Positions 7,982 through 17,013 of a stretch of 64,000 bases of DNA are shown piece after piece. The notes below the pieces were generated by a model. It did no database searches and was not told the DNA's origin. It was given only the letters and a program-made list of their open reading frames with translations. The translations under genes were made by a program, and so were the position numbers. The stretch spans positions 5,804,001 to 5,868,000 of the forward strand of contig NZ_CP023702.1 in the NCBI RefSeq assembly GCF_008704555.1, written 5' to 3'. How positions within the stretch are numbered: position 1 is the first letter of the stretch; each line of letters opens with the position of its first letter. Origin of the DNA: Streptomyces nitrosporeus (GTDB lineage Bacteria; Actinomycetota; Actinomycetes; Streptomycetales; Streptomycetaceae).

Positions 7982-9631
7982 TCAGTGCACCGGGGCGTCC
8001 GCCCGCTCGGCCCTCTGGGTGCCGCTGAGGGTGCGGTACGAGCGGACCCAGGAGGACACCGCGTCCTTCGCGGTCTTGTCCGAGACCTTGTAGTAGTCCA
8101 TCTGGGAACGCTCCGCCGTGACGTCCAGGACGCCGTAGCCGTGCGAGTCCAGGTCGACCCACTTCACATGCCGGTTGGCGGCCCTGAGTGCCGTCGCCGC
8201 CACGAGGGAGACCGTCTGGGGGGCGACCCGCAGGATGTCGTCGAGGTTGTCCGAGGTCACCGACGTCACCACGAACTCGGTGGCCGCGGAGGCGGACAGC
8301 GGGTACGTCGCCGCCTTCACGGGCACGTCGTTGGCCCACGCCATGTGGATGTCACCGGTCAGGAACACCGTGTTGGTGACCGAGTGGTCCCGCAGGTGCG
8401 AGATCAGCTCCTCGCGGTCGGCGGTGTAGCCGTCCCACTGGTCGACGTTGACCGCCAGCCCCCCGGACGGCAGGCCCAGCAGTCCGGCGAGCGGGCCCAG
8501 CAGATGGGCGGGCAGCGACCCGAAGGCGACCGGCGAGATCATCACGGAGGTGCCGACCAGCTTCCAGACGGCGTCCGAACCAGCCAGCCCCGCCTTCAGC
8601 CAGTCCAGCTGGGCCCGCCCGGTGATGGTCCGCTCCGGGTCGTCCACCGCGCCGTCGCCGATGGACAACTGCTCGGAACGGAAGCTGCGCAGGTCCAGCA
8701 GGTGCAGGTCGGCCAGGCGGCCGAAGCGCAGCCGGCGGTGGACGGTGCCCTCGGTGGAGGTGCGTACCGGCATCCACTCGAAGTACGCCTGCTTCGCCGC
8801 GGCCACCCGGTCCCGCCAGGCCCCCTCCGTGTCCGGGCTGTGGTTCTCGGCCCCGCCCGACCAGGCGTCGTTGGCGAACTCGTGGTCGTCCCAGATGGCG
8901 ATCACCGGGTGGGCGGCGTGCAGCGCCTGGAGGTCGGGGTCCGTCTTGTACGTGCCGTGCCGGACGCGGTAGTCGGCCCGCGTCGTTATCTCGTGGAGCG
9001 GGGCGTGGGGGCGTACGACGGTGTCCTGGGTGGGGTAACTGCCCGAGGCGTACTCGTAGATGTAGTCGCCCAGGTGCAGCACGGCGTCCAGGTCGGGGCG
9101 CGCCGCGAGATGGCGGTACGGGGAGAACCAGCCGGCCTCCCAGTTGGCGCAGGAGACCACCCCGAAGCGGACACGGCCGACAGCCGCGTCCGTTCCGGGC
9201 GCCGTGCGCGTGCGGCCGACGGGGGAGAGGACCGGCTGTCCGTCACCGGCCGAGAAGCGGAACCAGTACGTGGTGGCGGGGCTCAGACCGCGTACGTCCG
9301 CCTTGACGGTGTGGTCCGACGCCGCCCGGGCGACGGTGGTGCCGCGGGCGGTGATCCGGGTGAACGCCTTGTCCTCGGCTATCTCCCAGGAGACGGCGGT
9401 GTCGGCGCCGAGGCCCGAGCCGGGCACGGCCCCGGGGGAGGGCGTGACGCGGGTCCACAGGAGGATGCCGTCGGGCAGGGGATCGCCCGAGGCGACACCG
9501 TGCAGGAAGGCGGGACCGTCGGCGGCGCGGGCGCCGGTGGCGGTGACGAGCACGGGGACGGCGACCGCGGTGGCGGCGGCTGCCCTGACGACCGTGCGGC
9601 GGGTGGGTGCGGAGAGGTCTCGTCTGGTCAC
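7982..9631 (-). CDS. phoD: Secreted alkaline phosphatase/phosphodiesterase PhoD
   Basis: 549-residue extracellular phosphatase releasing phosphate from phosphomono- and diesters, a member of the phosphate-starvation arsenal. The N-terminus has a twin-arginine motif (TRRTVVR) and hydrophobic stretch ending ATGARA, so export is by Tat. The PhoD N-terminal domain (HGVASGDPLPDGILLWTRV) is followed by the metallophosphatase domain: VSCANWE, HLGDYIYEYA, WDDHEFANDAWSGG and FLTGDIHMAW carry the metal ligands. GTG start at 9631. TAGGGT at 9645-9640 is a possible -10, 8 nt from the start. The upstream region contains GTTCGCC/GTTCGGC sequences resembling PHO-box units. Confidence 0.95.
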   Translation of the reverse strand: MTRRDLSAPTRRTVVRAAAATAVAVPVLVTATGARAADGPAFLHGVASGDPLPDGILLWTRVTPSPGAVPGSGLGADTAVSWEIAEDKAFTRITARGTTVARAASDHTVKADVRGLSPATTYWFRFSAGDGQPVLSPVGRTRTAPGTDAAVGRVRFGVVSCANWEAGWFSPYRHLAARPDLDAVLHLGDYIYEYASGSYPTQDTVVRPHAPLHEITTRADYRVRHGTYKTDPDLQALHAAHPVIAIWDDHEFANDAWSGGAENHSPDTEGAWRDRVAAAKQAYFEWMPVRTSTEGTVHRRLRFGRLADLHLLDLRSFRSEQLSIGDGAVDDPERTITGRAQLDWLKAGLAGSDAVWKLVGTSVMISPVAFGSLPAHLLGPLAGLLGLPSGGLAVNVDQWDGYTADREELISHLRDHSVTNTVFLTGDIHMAWANDVPVKAATYPLSASAATEFVVTSVTSDNLDDILRVAPQTVSLVAATALRAANRHVKWVDLDSHGYGVLDVTAERSQMDYYKVSDKTAKDAVSSWVRSYRTLSGTQRAERADAPVH

Positions 9632-9661
9632 GGACGATCACCCTACTGGCGGGTAAGCCGA

Positions 9662-9696
9662 ACAGGCAGGCGAACACGGGAAGTTCGCCTGCCTGT
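9662..9696. promoter_or_regulatory. 13-bp inverted repeat upstream of phoD
   Basis: ACAGGCAGGCGAA (9662-9674) and TTCGCCTGCCTGT (9684-9696) form a perfect inverted repeat with a 9-nt spacer. Its near edge lies about 30 bp upstream of the phoD start. On the phoD strand it reads GTTCGCCTGCCTGTTCGGC; the GTTCRSC cores are 12 nt apart, whereas PhoP direct-repeat units are 11 nt. It could be a PhoP-related operator, another regulator's site or a second terminator for the upstream DsbA-like gene. Confidence 0.55.
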
Positions 9697-9774
9697 CAGC
9701 CGTCCGACGCCCGCAGCGGTGCCGGCGGCCCGGCGGGGGCCGGTGGTCCTCCGCCGGACCGGGCCCGGCGGAGC

Positions 9775-9802
9775 CGCCGGGCGGCTTCTCCGCCGCCCGG
9801 CG
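9775..9802 (-). terminator. Terminator hairpin of the DsbA-like gene
   Basis: An 11-bp perfect stem (CGCCGGGCGGC when read at 9775-9785, paired with 9792-9802) with a 6-nt loop begins 5 bp beyond the stop at 9807. It should end the DUF2252/membrane protein/DsbA-like transcript before phoD. Confidence 0.65.
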
Positions 9803-9806
9803 CGGA

Positions 9807-10622
9807 TCAGCCCTTCAGGGCCTTGTCGATCGCCGCGGTGAACTCGGCCTCCGTCATGGGCGCGTTGTCGCTGCCCTCGGCGGTGACCTTCTTGCCGTCC
9901 ATCATCAGCGTCGGGGTGCCCTGCACCCCGCTCTTGTCGAAGGCCCCGGACATCTTCATCGCCCAGGCGTCGTACGTCCCGTCCTCGACGGCCTTGCGGA
10001 ACGCCTCGTTGCCCTTCAGCGCGTCCACCGAGTCCGCCACCTCGATGAGGTAGTCGTCCTTGGCGAACTTGTCGTCGCTCTCCTGCGGGTGGTACTTCGC
10101 GGAGTACAGGGCGGCCTTGTAGTCGAGGAACGCCTCCGGGCTCACGTCGAGCGCGGCGCCCAGGGCGCTCAGGGCGTTCTTGGAGCCCTCGCCGTTGTCG
10201 GTGTTGTCGATGAAGGTGGCGCCGACGTACTTGACCTTGTACTTGCCGGCCTCGACGTCCTTGGCGACCGTCTCGCCGACGCCCTGCTCGAACGTGGCGC
10301 AGATCGGGCAGCGGGAGTCCTCGTAGAGTTCGAGGGTCTTCTTCGCGCTGTCCTTGCCGATGACCACGGTCGTGCCGTCGTCGCCCGTGGTGTTCTTCGG
10401 GGCCGTGACGTTCTTGGCGTCCGACGCGGCCTCCCAGGCGGAGGGCTTGTTCAGCTGCATCACGCCGTAGCTGACACCGCCCGCGACGGCCAGGACGGCG
10501 ACGACCGAGACGCCGACGACGATCTGCTTGCGGGTCTTGTCCTTCTTCGCCTGGCGCTCGCGCTCCGCGCGCAGCCGCTCGCGGGCGGCGGACTTGTTCT
10601 CGTGGCTGTTGCGCTTGCTCAT
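9807..10622 (-). CDS. Membrane-anchored DsbA-like thiol-disulfide protein
   Basis: 271-residue protein: a very basic cytoplasmic N-terminus (ARERLRAERERQAKKDKTRK), one membrane helix near residues 33-53, then an extracytoplasmic thioredoxin-fold domain. The active site is CPIC near residue 105 in EDSRCPICATFEQ, with a cis-Pro loop GTPTLMMDGKK. It is predicted to make or reshuffle disulfides in exported proteins. ATG start, though the SD is weak. It is the last gene of a minus-strand group after DUF2252 and a membrane protein. A second copy of the same architecture is at 47696-48520, after trpA. Confidence 0.9.
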   Translation of the reverse strand: MSKRNSHENKSAARERLRAERERQAKKDKTRKQIVVGVSVVAVLAVAGGVSYGVMQLNKPSAWEAASDAKNVTAPKNTTGDDGTTVVIGKDSAKKTLELYEDSRCPICATFEQGVGETVAKDVEAGKYKVKYVGATFIDNTDNGEGSKNALSALGAALDVSPEAFLDYKAALYSAKYHPQESDDKFAKDDYLIEVADSVDALKGNEAFRKAVEDGTYDAWAMKMSGAFDKSGVQGTPTLMMDGKKVTAEGSDNAPMTEAEFTAAIDKALKG

Positions 10623-10670
10623 GGGGGTTCTCCGGGGGTGGATGGGAAGGTGAGCGGGGTCACCGCGTAC

Positions 10671-11414
10671 TCAGGCAGGGAGGTGTGCCGGGCGCGGGGG
10701 TCCCCTCCGTCCCACGGAGTGCACCAGGAGGCGGGCCGCGGAGAGCGGGCCCGGACGTCCCACCGGACGGGCGCGGCGCGGCGCCGGACGGCGGACGGCG
10801 CCCACCGCGGCGACCGCGGTGAGCAGCGGGCGGAAGGCGACCGCGCCGGCCGCGCGCAGCAGCGCGGCCAGGGCCGACTCGCCGCGCCGCAGCCAGGCCG
10901 CGGCGAGCAGTCCGACCGAGACATGGGCGGCCAGCAGCAGCCACGGCACGGCCGGCCCCGGCGAGGCCAGCAGGGCGGCGGCACGGTCGCCCGCGCCGGT
11001 CACCCCGGCCAGGGGCGCCCCGACCGCGGCCACACCGGTCAGCGAGCCGGAACCGGGTTCCGTCCCGCCGCCGCAGAGCACGTCCACCCCGACGGAGCGC
11101 AGCGGACCCGCGATCGGGCCGCCCGCCGCTCCGTAGCAGAGGTGCTGGCCCGTGGTGAAGACCGTGTCCGCGGCCAGCTCCAGCGGGACCAGCAGCCCGG
11201 CGATCGCCCCGAAGCCCCGCTCCCGTCCCGCCAGCGCGAACGCCACGGCGAAGACCACTCCCGCCAGCAGCGCTATCGACACCAGCGGCAGCGGGACCCG
11301 GGAGAGCAGCACATGGGAGGCCGAGGAGAGCGTGACGACGAGCGCGGTGAACAGCGCCGCGCGTACCGCTCTGACCGGGGTCCCTGAAACGTCCATCGCC
11401 GCAGAGTGTGCCAT
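10671..11414 (-). CDS. Putative integral membrane protein, unrecognised family
   Basis: 247 residues, with roughly six hydrophobic segments (for example ALFTALVVTLSSASHVLL, SIALLAGVVFAVAFALAG, PWLLLAAHVSVGLLAAAWL) separated by short loops, and an Arg/Pro-rich C-terminal tail. The extracytoplasmic loop holds a pair of cysteines (HLCYG, VLCGGG). ATG 11414 was chosen for the AGGGA 5 nt upstream; ATG 11396 is possible. It lies 19 bp after DUF2252 and 48 bp before the DsbA-like gene, so co-transcription is likely. Cysteines next to a DsbA-like partner could suggest a thiol-exchange role, but this is only inference. Confidence 0.7.
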   Translation of the reverse strand: MAHSAAMDVSGTPVRAVRAALFTALVVTLSSASHVLLSRVPLPLVSIALLAGVVFAVAFALAGRERGFGAIAGLLVPLELAADTVFTTGQHLCYGAAGGPIAGPLRSVGVDVLCGGGTEPGSGSLTGVAAVGAPLAGVTGAGDRAAALLASPGPAVPWLLLAAHVSVGLLAAAWLRRGESALAALLRAAGAVAFRPLLTAVAAVGAVRRPAPRRARPVGRPGPLSAARLLVHSVGRRGPPRPAHLPA

Positions 11415-11433
11415 GTGTCCCTGTAAGCGGTCG

Positions 11434-12768
11434 CTAAGATCCGCGCAGCCCGGGGATCCGGCCGTTGCGGAACAGGTCCACGAAGATCTGATGATCGGCA
11501 CGGGCGCGGGCGCCGTACCCGTGGGCGAAGTCGACGAGCAGCTCCGCGAAGCCCTCCTCGTCGGCCGCGATGGCCGCGTCGATCGCCCGCTCCGTGGAGA
11601 ACGGCACCAGCGAGTGGCCGCTCTCGTCGTCGGCCGCCGCGTGCATCGTCGCCGTCGCCCGGCCGAGGTCGGCGACGACCGCCGCGATCTCCTCCGGCTC
11701 GTCGATGTCGGACCAGTCCAGGTCGACCGCGTACGGGGAGACCTCGGCCACCAGCTGGCCGGACCCGTCCAGCTCCGTCCAGCCCAGCCACGGGTCGGCG
11801 TGCGCCTGGAGGGCGCGCTGCGAGATCACCGTGCGGTGGCCCTCGTGCAGGAAGTACTCCCGCACGGCGCGGTCCGTGACGTGCCGGGAGACCGCCGGGG
11901 TCTGGGCCTGCTTGAGGTAGATCACGACGTCGTTCTCCAGGGCGTCGCTGTTGCCCTCCAGCAGGATGTTGTACGAGGGCAGGCCCGCCGAGCCGATTCC
12001 GATGCCGCGGCGGCCCACCACGTCCTTCACCCGATAGGAGTCGGGCCGGGCCAGGCTTGACTCCGGCAGGGTCTCCAGATAGCCGTCGAACGCCGCCAGG
12101 ACCTTGTACCGGGTCGCGGCGTCCAGGTCGACCGCCCCGCCGCCGGCCGCGAAGCGGCGCTCGAAGTCCCGGATCTCCGTCATCGAGTCCAGCAGCCCGA
12201 ACCGGGTGAGGGAGCGGGCGGCGCGCAGCGCCCCCAGCAGGGGGCCGTCGGCGGTGTCCAGGGTGAAGGGGGGCACCTCCTCGTTCTTGGCGCCGGTCGC
12301 CAGGGCGTGCACGCGCTCGCGGTACGCGGCGGCGTAGACCCGGACCAGCTCCGTGATCTGCCCGTCGCTCAGCGCCTTGGCGTAGCCGATCAGCGCGACG
12401 GAGGCGGCGAAGCGCTTGAGGTCCCAGGTGAAGGGGCCCACGTAGGCCTCGTCGAAGTCGTTGACGTTGAAGACCAGCCGGCCGTTGGCGTCCATGTACG
12501 TACCGAAGTTCCCGGCGTGCAGATCGCCGTGGATCCACACCCGGCTCGTCCGCTCGTCCAGGTACGGGCCGGTGCGCCGCTCGCGGTCCAGGTCGGCGTA
12601 GAACAGGCCGGCCGAGCCCCGGTAGAAGGCGAAGGCCGAGCCCGCCATCTTGCGGAACTTGACCCGGAAGGCGGCCGGATCGGCGGCCAGCAGCTCCCCG
12701 AAGGCGGTGTCGAATACGGCGAGGATCTGCTCCCCGCGCTCTTCCGCGCGGGCCTGCGTGTCCGGCAT
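11434..12768 (-). CDS. DUF2252 protein with kinase-like motifs
   Basis: 444-residue cytoplasmic protein of the DUF2252 family. It carries HGDLHAGNFGTY near residue 80 followed by VNDFDEAYVGP, matching the catalytic HGDxHxxN and metal-binding DxD loops of the aminoglycoside-phosphotransferase/protein-kinase-like fold. A small-molecule or protein kinase activity is therefore plausible, but no substrate is known to me. A further conserved-looking block is GRRGIGIGSAGLPSYNILLE. The start at ATG 12768 has AGGAGG at good spacing; the open frame continues upstream without support. Divergent from dnaE. Confidence 0.85.
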   Translation of the reverse strand: MPDTQARAEERGEQILAVFDTAFGELLAADPAAFRVKFRKMAGSAFAFYRGSAGLFYADLDRERRTGPYLDERTSRVWIHGDLHAGNFGTYMDANGRLVFNVNDFDEAYVGPFTWDLKRFAASVALIGYAKALSDGQITELVRVYAAAYRERVHALATGAKNEEVPPFTLDTADGPLLGALRAARSLTRFGLLDSMTEIRDFERRFAAGGGAVDLDAATRYKVLAAFDGYLETLPESSLARPDSYRVKDVVGRRGIGIGSAGLPSYNILLEGNSDALENDVVIYLKQAQTPAVSRHVTDRAVREYFLHEGHRTVISQRALQAHADPWLGWTELDGSGQLVAEVSPYAVDLDWSDIDEPEEIAAVVADLGRATATMHAAADDESGHSLVPFSTERAIDAAIAADEEGFAELLVDFAHGYGARARADHQIFVDLFRNGRIPGLRGS

Positions 12769-12880
12769 CGCTGGGTGCCTCCTGGGGTGCATGGCGTTCA
12801 TGACACATGGGACGGGCGTCCCCGCACCTCCAACGCGCGGGGCCCTCCCGGAGTGCCCGACGTCCGCCGCCGTCACGACG

Positions 12881-12886
12881 TAGACT
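12881..12886 (+). promoter_or_regulatory. Candidate -10 box of dnaE
   Basis: TAGACT lies 53 bp before the dnaE GTG and would give a leader of about 45 nt containing the CGGAGG ribosome site. No convincing -35 hexamer is seen at 16-19 nt. Confidence 0.35.
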
Positions 12887-12938
12887 TCCAGGCTGTCCCC
12901 CCACCGCCCGTCACCCGTTCCCCCGGAGGCACAGCGCC

Positions 12939-15900
12939 GTGACCAAGCCGCCCTTCACGCACCTGCACGTCCACACCCAGTACTCACTGCTGGACGGTGC
13001 CGCGCGGCTCAAGGACATGTTCGAGGCGTGCAACAGCATGGGCATGTCGCACATCGCCATGACCGACCACGGCAACCTGCACGGCGCCTACGACTTCTTC
13101 CACTCGGCCAAGAAGGCCGGGGTGACGCCGATCATCGGCATCGAGGCGTACGTCGCCCCCGAGTCGCGCAAGCACAAGCGGAAGATCCAGTGGGGCCAGC
13201 CGCACCAGAAGCGCGACGACGTCTCCGGTTCCGGCGGTTACACCCACAAGACGATCTGGGCGGCGAACAGCACCGGGCTGCACAACCTTTTCCGGCTCTC
13301 CTCCGACGCCTATGCCGAGGGCTGGCTCCAGAAGTGGCCGCGCATGGACAAGGAGACCATCTCCCAGTGGTCCGAGGGCCTCATCGCGTCCACCGGCTGC
13401 CCCTCCGGCGAGGTGCAGACCCGGCTGCGGCTCGGCCAGTTCGACGAGGCGGTCCAGGCCGCCTCCGACTACAAGGACATCTTCGGCGAGGGCCGGTACT
13501 TCCTGGAGCTGATGGACCACGGCATCGAGATCGAGCGCCGGGTCCGCGACGGGCTGCTGGAGATCGGCAAGAAGCTGGGCATCCCGCCGCTGGTCACGAA
13601 CGACTCCCACTACACCTACGCGCACGAGGCCACCGCGCACGACGCGCTGCTCTGCATCCAGACCGGCAAGAACCTCTCCGACCCGGACCGCTTCCGCTTC
13701 GACGGCACCGGCTACTACATCAAGTCCACCGACGAGATGTACGCCGTCGACTCCTCCGACGCCTGGCAGCAGGGCTGCGCCAACACCCTGCTCGTCGCGG
13801 AGCAGATCGACACCGCGGGCATGTTCGAGAAGCGCGACCTGATGCCGAAGTTCGAGATCCCCGAGGGCTACACCGAGGTCACCTGGTTCCAGGAGGAGGT
13901 CCGGGCCGGCATGGCCCGCCGCTACCCCGGCGGTGTCCCCGAGGACCGGCAGAAGCAGGCCGAGTACGAGATGGACATCATCATCCAGATGGGGTTCCCG
14001 GGGTACTTCCTCGTCGTCGCCGACTTCATCATGTGGGCCAAGAACAACGGCATCGCGGTCGGCCCCGGCCGGGGGTCCGCGGCCGGCTCGATCGTCGCCT
14101 ACGCCATGGGCATCACCGACCTCGACCCGATCCAGCACGGACTGATCTTCGAGCGCTTCCTCAACCCGGAGCGCGTCTCCATGCCCGACGTCGACATCGA
14201 CTTCGACGAGCGCAGGCGCGTCGAGGTGATCCGGTACGTCACCGAGAAGTACGGCGCCGACAAGGTCGCCATGATCGGCACCTACGGCAAGATCAAGGCC
14301 AAGAACGCGATCAAGGACTCCGCCCGCGTCCTCGGCTACCCCTACGCCATGGGCGACCGCCTCACCAAGGCGATGCCCGCCGACGTCCTCGGCAAGGGCA
14401 TCGACCTCAGCGGCATCACCGATCCCAAGCACCCCCGCTACGGCGAGGCCGGCGAGATCCGGGGGATGTACGAGAACGAGCCCGACGTCCAGAAGGTCAT
14501 CGACACCGCCAAGGGCGTCGAGGGGCTCGTCCGGCAGATGGGCGTGCACGCGGCCGGCGTGATCATGTCCAGCGAACCCATCGTCGACCACGCCCCGGTC
14601 TGGGTGCGGCACACCGACGGCGTCACCATCACGCAGTGGGACTACCCCCAGTGCGAGTCGCTGGGCCTGCTCAAGATGGACTTCCTGGGCCTGCGCAACC
14701 TGACGATCATGGACGACGCCATCAAGATGGTGAAGGCCAACAAGGGCGTCGAGCTGGAGATGCTCGCCCTGCCGCTGGACGACCCCAAGACGTACGAACT
14801 GCTCTGCCGCGGTGACACGCTCGGGGTGTTCCAGTTCGACGGCGGCCCGATGCGCTCGCTGCTGCGCCAGATGCAGCCCGACAACTTCGAGGACATCTCC
14901 GCCGTCTCGGCCCTCTACCGGCCGGGCCCGATGGGCATGAACTCGCACACGAACTACGCCGAGCGCAAGAACGGCCGCCAGGAGATCACCCCGATCCACC
15001 CGGAGCTGGAGGAACCGCTCAAGGAGACGCTCGGCCTGACCTACGGCCTCATCGTCTACCAGGAGCAGGTCCAGAAGGCCGCCCAGATCATCGCCGGCTA
15101 CTCGCTCGGCGAGGCCGACATCCTGCGCCGCGTGATGGGCAAGAAGAAGCCGGAGGAGCTGGCGAAGAACTTCGTCCTGTTCCAGGCGGGCGCCAAGAAG
15201 AACGGCTACTCCGACGCCGCGATCCAGGCCCTCTGGGACGTCCTGGTGCCCTTCGCCGGATACGCGTTCAACAAGGCGCACTCCTCCGCCTACGGCCTGG
15301 TCACCTACTGGACCGCCTACCTCAAGGCCAACTACCCGGCCGAGTACATGGCGGCACTGCTGACCTCCGTCAAGGACGACAAGGACAAGTCGGCGGTCTA
15401 CCTCAACGAGTGCCGCCGCATGGGCATCAAGGTGCTCCCGCCGAACGTCAACGAGTCGGAGTCCAACTTCGCCGCACAGGGTGACGACGTGATCCTCTTC
15501 GGACTCACCGCCGTCCGCAACGTCGGCCAGAACGTCGTCGACTCGATCATCCGGTGCCGCAAGGCCAAGGGGAAGTACTCCTCCTTCCCGGACTTCCTGG
15601 ACAAGGTCGAGGCGGTCGTCTGCAACAAGCGCACCGTCGAGTCCCTCATCAAGGCGGGCGCCTTCGACGAGATGGGCCACACCCGCAAGGGGCTGGTCGC
15701 CCACCACGAACCGATGATCGACAACGTGGTGCAGGTCAAGCGCAAGGAGGCCGAGGGGCAGTTCGACCTCTTCGGCGGGATGGGCGAGGAGGAGAGCAGC
15801 GAGCCCGGTTTCGGCCTCGACGTGGAGTTCTCCGACGTCGAGTGGGAGAAGTCCTACCTCCTCGCCCAGGAGCGGGAGATGCTCGGGCTCTACGTCTCCG

Positions 15901-16478
15901 ACCACCCGCTCTTCGGGCTGGAGCACGTGCTGTCCGACAAGTCGGACGCCTCGATCTCCCAGCTCACCGGCGGCGAGCACGCGGACGGCGCGATCGTCAC
16001 CGTCGGCGGCATCATCTCCGGCCTCCAGCGCAAGATGACCAAGCAGGGCAACGCCTGGGCCATCGCCACCGTCGAGGACCTCGCGGGCTCCATCGAGTGC
16101 ATGTTCTTCCCCGCCACCTACCAGCTGGTCTCCACCCAGCTCGTCGAGGACACCGTCGTCTTCGTCAAGGGGCGCCTGGACAAGCGCGAGGACGTACCGC
16201 GCCTGGTCGCCATGGAGATGCAGGTCCCCGACATCTCCTCGGCCGGGACCAACGCGCCCGTCGTGCTGACCATCCCCACGGTCCGGGTCACCCCGCCCAT
16301 GGTGAGCCGGCTCGGTGAGGTCCTCGGCAACCACCGGGGCGACACCGAGGTGCGCATCAAGCTCCAGGGGCCCCGCAAGACCACCGTCCTGCGGCTCGAC
16401 CGCCACCGGGTCAAGCCCGACCCCGCGCTCTTCGGCGACCTGAAGGTGCTGCTCGGCCCGTCCTGCCTGGCGGGCTGA
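12939..16478 (+). CDS. dnaE: DNA polymerase III alpha subunit (replicative, DnaE1 type)
   Basis: 1,179-residue catalytic subunit of the chromosomal replicase. An N-terminal PHP domain opens with HLHVHTQYSLLDGAARLKDM and keeps TDHGNLHGA and NDSHYTYAHE, so the metal-binding His/Asp set looks intact; in mycobacteria this domain proofreads. The polymerase core includes GPGRGSAAGSIVAYAMG and MPDVDIDFDERRR near residue 415, with the catalytic aspartates. FAGYAFNKAHSSAYG follows, then a C-terminal OB fold (VTVGGIISGLQRKMTKQGNA near residue 1020). GTG 12939 was chosen for GGAGG 9 nt upstream. It is a single-gene unit closed by a strong hairpin. Confidence 0.98.
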   Translation: MTKPPFTHLHVHTQYSLLDGAARLKDMFEACNSMGMSHIAMTDHGNLHGAYDFFHSAKKAGVTPIIGIEAYVAPESRKHKRKIQWGQPHQKRDDVSGSGGYTHKTIWAANSTGLHNLFRLSSDAYAEGWLQKWPRMDKETISQWSEGLIASTGCPSGEVQTRLRLGQFDEAVQAASDYKDIFGEGRYFLELMDHGIEIERRVRDGLLEIGKKLGIPPLVTNDSHYTYAHEATAHDALLCIQTGKNLSDPDRFRFDGTGYYIKSTDEMYAVDSSDAWQQGCANTLLVAEQIDTAGMFEKRDLMPKFEIPEGYTEVTWFQEEVRAGMARRYPGGVPEDRQKQAEYEMDIIIQMGFPGYFLVVADFIMWAKNNGIAVGPGRGSAAGSIVAYAMGITDLDPIQHGLIFERFLNPERVSMPDVDIDFDERRRVEVIRYVTEKYGADKVAMIGTYGKIKAKNAIKDSARVLGYPYAMGDRLTKAMPADVLGKGIDLSGITDPKHPRYGEAGEIRGMYENEPDVQKVIDTAKGVEGLVRQMGVHAAGVIMSSEPIVDHAPVWVRHTDGVTITQWDYPQCESLGLLKMDFLGLRNLTIMDDAIKMVKANKGVELEMLALPLDDPKTYELLCRGDTLGVFQFDGGPMRSLLRQMQPDNFEDISAVSALYRPGPMGMNSHTNYAERKNGRQEITPIHPELEEPLKETLGLTYGLIVYQEQVQKAAQIIAGYSLGEADILRRVMGKKKPEELAKNFVLFQAGAKKNGYSDAAIQALWDVLVPFAGYAFNKAHSSAYGLVTYWTAYLKANYPAEYMAALLTSVKDDKDKSAVYLNECRRMGIKVLPPNVNESESNFAAQGDDVILFGLTAVRNVGQNVVDSIIRCRKAKGKYSSFPDFLDKVEAVVCNKRTVESLIKAGAFDEMGHTRKGLVAHHEPMIDNVVQVKRKEAEGQFDLFGGMGEEESSEPGFGLDVEFSDVEWEKSYLLAQEREMLGLYVSDHPLFGLEHVLSDKSDASISQLTGGEHADGAIVTVGGIISGLQRKMTKQGNAWAIATVEDLAGSIECMFFPATYQLVSTQLVEDTVVFVKGRLDKREDVPRLVAMEMQVPDISSAGTNAPVVLTIPTVRVTPPMVSRLGEVLGNHRGDTEVRIKLQGPRKTTVLRLDRHRVKPDPALFGDLKVLLGPSCLAG

Positions 16479-16494
16479 CCGCACCCCGCGCGCG

Positions 16495-16528
16495 AGGGCG
16501 CCCCGCCGGTCCGCCGGCGGGGCGCCCT
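16495..16528 (+). terminator. dnaE terminator
   Basis: AGGGCGCCCCGCCGG (16495-16509) pairs perfectly over 15 bp with 16514-16528, loop TCCG, followed by TCTCC. It starts 16 bp after the dnaE stop and can also serve the convergent small gene. Confidence 0.85.
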
Positions 16529-16563
16529 TCTCCGGTTCTCGGCCGGTCCCGGTCTGGAGCCGG

Positions 16564-16743
16564 TCAGTTGTGGCCGAAGCGGCGCTGGTGCTTGCGGGCG
16601 ACGTCGGCGGGGCTGCCCTGGGCCTGCGACTGTGCCTGCGTCTGCGACTCGTACGCCGTCGACCTGGCCTGCTCCGTGCCGCGCTCGGCGGCGGAGGAGC
16701 GGTCGTGCTGGGCGCCCTGCTTGCGACTCTTGTTCTTGGCCAT
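16564..16743 (-). CDS. Small basic Gln/Ala-rich protein
   Basis: 59 residues, starting MAKNKSRKQGAQHDRSS and ending ARKHQRRFGHN. It is hydrophilic and predicted disordered, with a repetitive TQAQSQAQ centre and no membrane segment or cysteine. ATG 16743 has an excellent GGAGG at 7 nt, which favours a real gene over the longer frame. I do not recognise a function; the composition resembles small nucleic-acid-associated or stress proteins, but that is only composition. Confidence 0.75.
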   Translation of the reverse strand: MAKNKSRKQGAQHDRSSAAERGTEQARSTAYESQTQAQSQAQGSPADVARKHQRRFGHN

Positions 16744-16823
16744 GGTGATGCCTCCTCGGGCGGATCTCGGGGCCAGGACCGCTGTCAGACTCACATAGCA
16801 CCCGATAAGCCGCATGTTGGATC

Positions 16824-16838
16824 ATCACTCAGTGTGAT
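16824..16838. other. Short palindrome in the intergenic gap before the NYN gene
   Basis: ATCAC-TCAGT-GTGAT is a 5-bp-arm palindrome in the relatively AT-richer middle of the 270-bp gap between the divergent small basic gene and the NYN gene. It could be an operator or part of the promoters. Nothing else in the gap could be identified. Confidence 0.3.
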
Positions 16839-17013
16839 TCGCGCTGTATCATGCCCGGTTTTCCCGGTCCGCCACGCCGATGATCGAGTTCCGGACCTTA
16901 ACGCCCCCGCCGTCGGGCAGACTCGAAGGAAACCGCGAGTAAGCGAACCCCGAACAAGCGGACCACCCCCCACGTACGCGTCCGCTGATCCGTTCCCGAA
17001 TTCCTGGAAGAGG

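Noticed and set aside
9630..9700. Canonical PHO box of phoD
   Set aside because: GTTCGCC and GTTCGGC are 12 nt apart and only two units are visible, so an 11-nt direct-repeat box cannot be claimed; kept as a finding only.
12984..16484. 1,166-codon open frame antisense to dnaE
   Set aside because: It is the shadow of dnaE produced by GC-biased third positions; composition is repetitive Val/Leu/Asp/Gly, with no motif or ribosome site.
16564..16815. Longer 83-codon version of the small basic protein
   Set aside because: The extra 24 N-terminal codons lie upstream of a perfect GGAGG and ATG at 16743, and have no initiation signal of their own.
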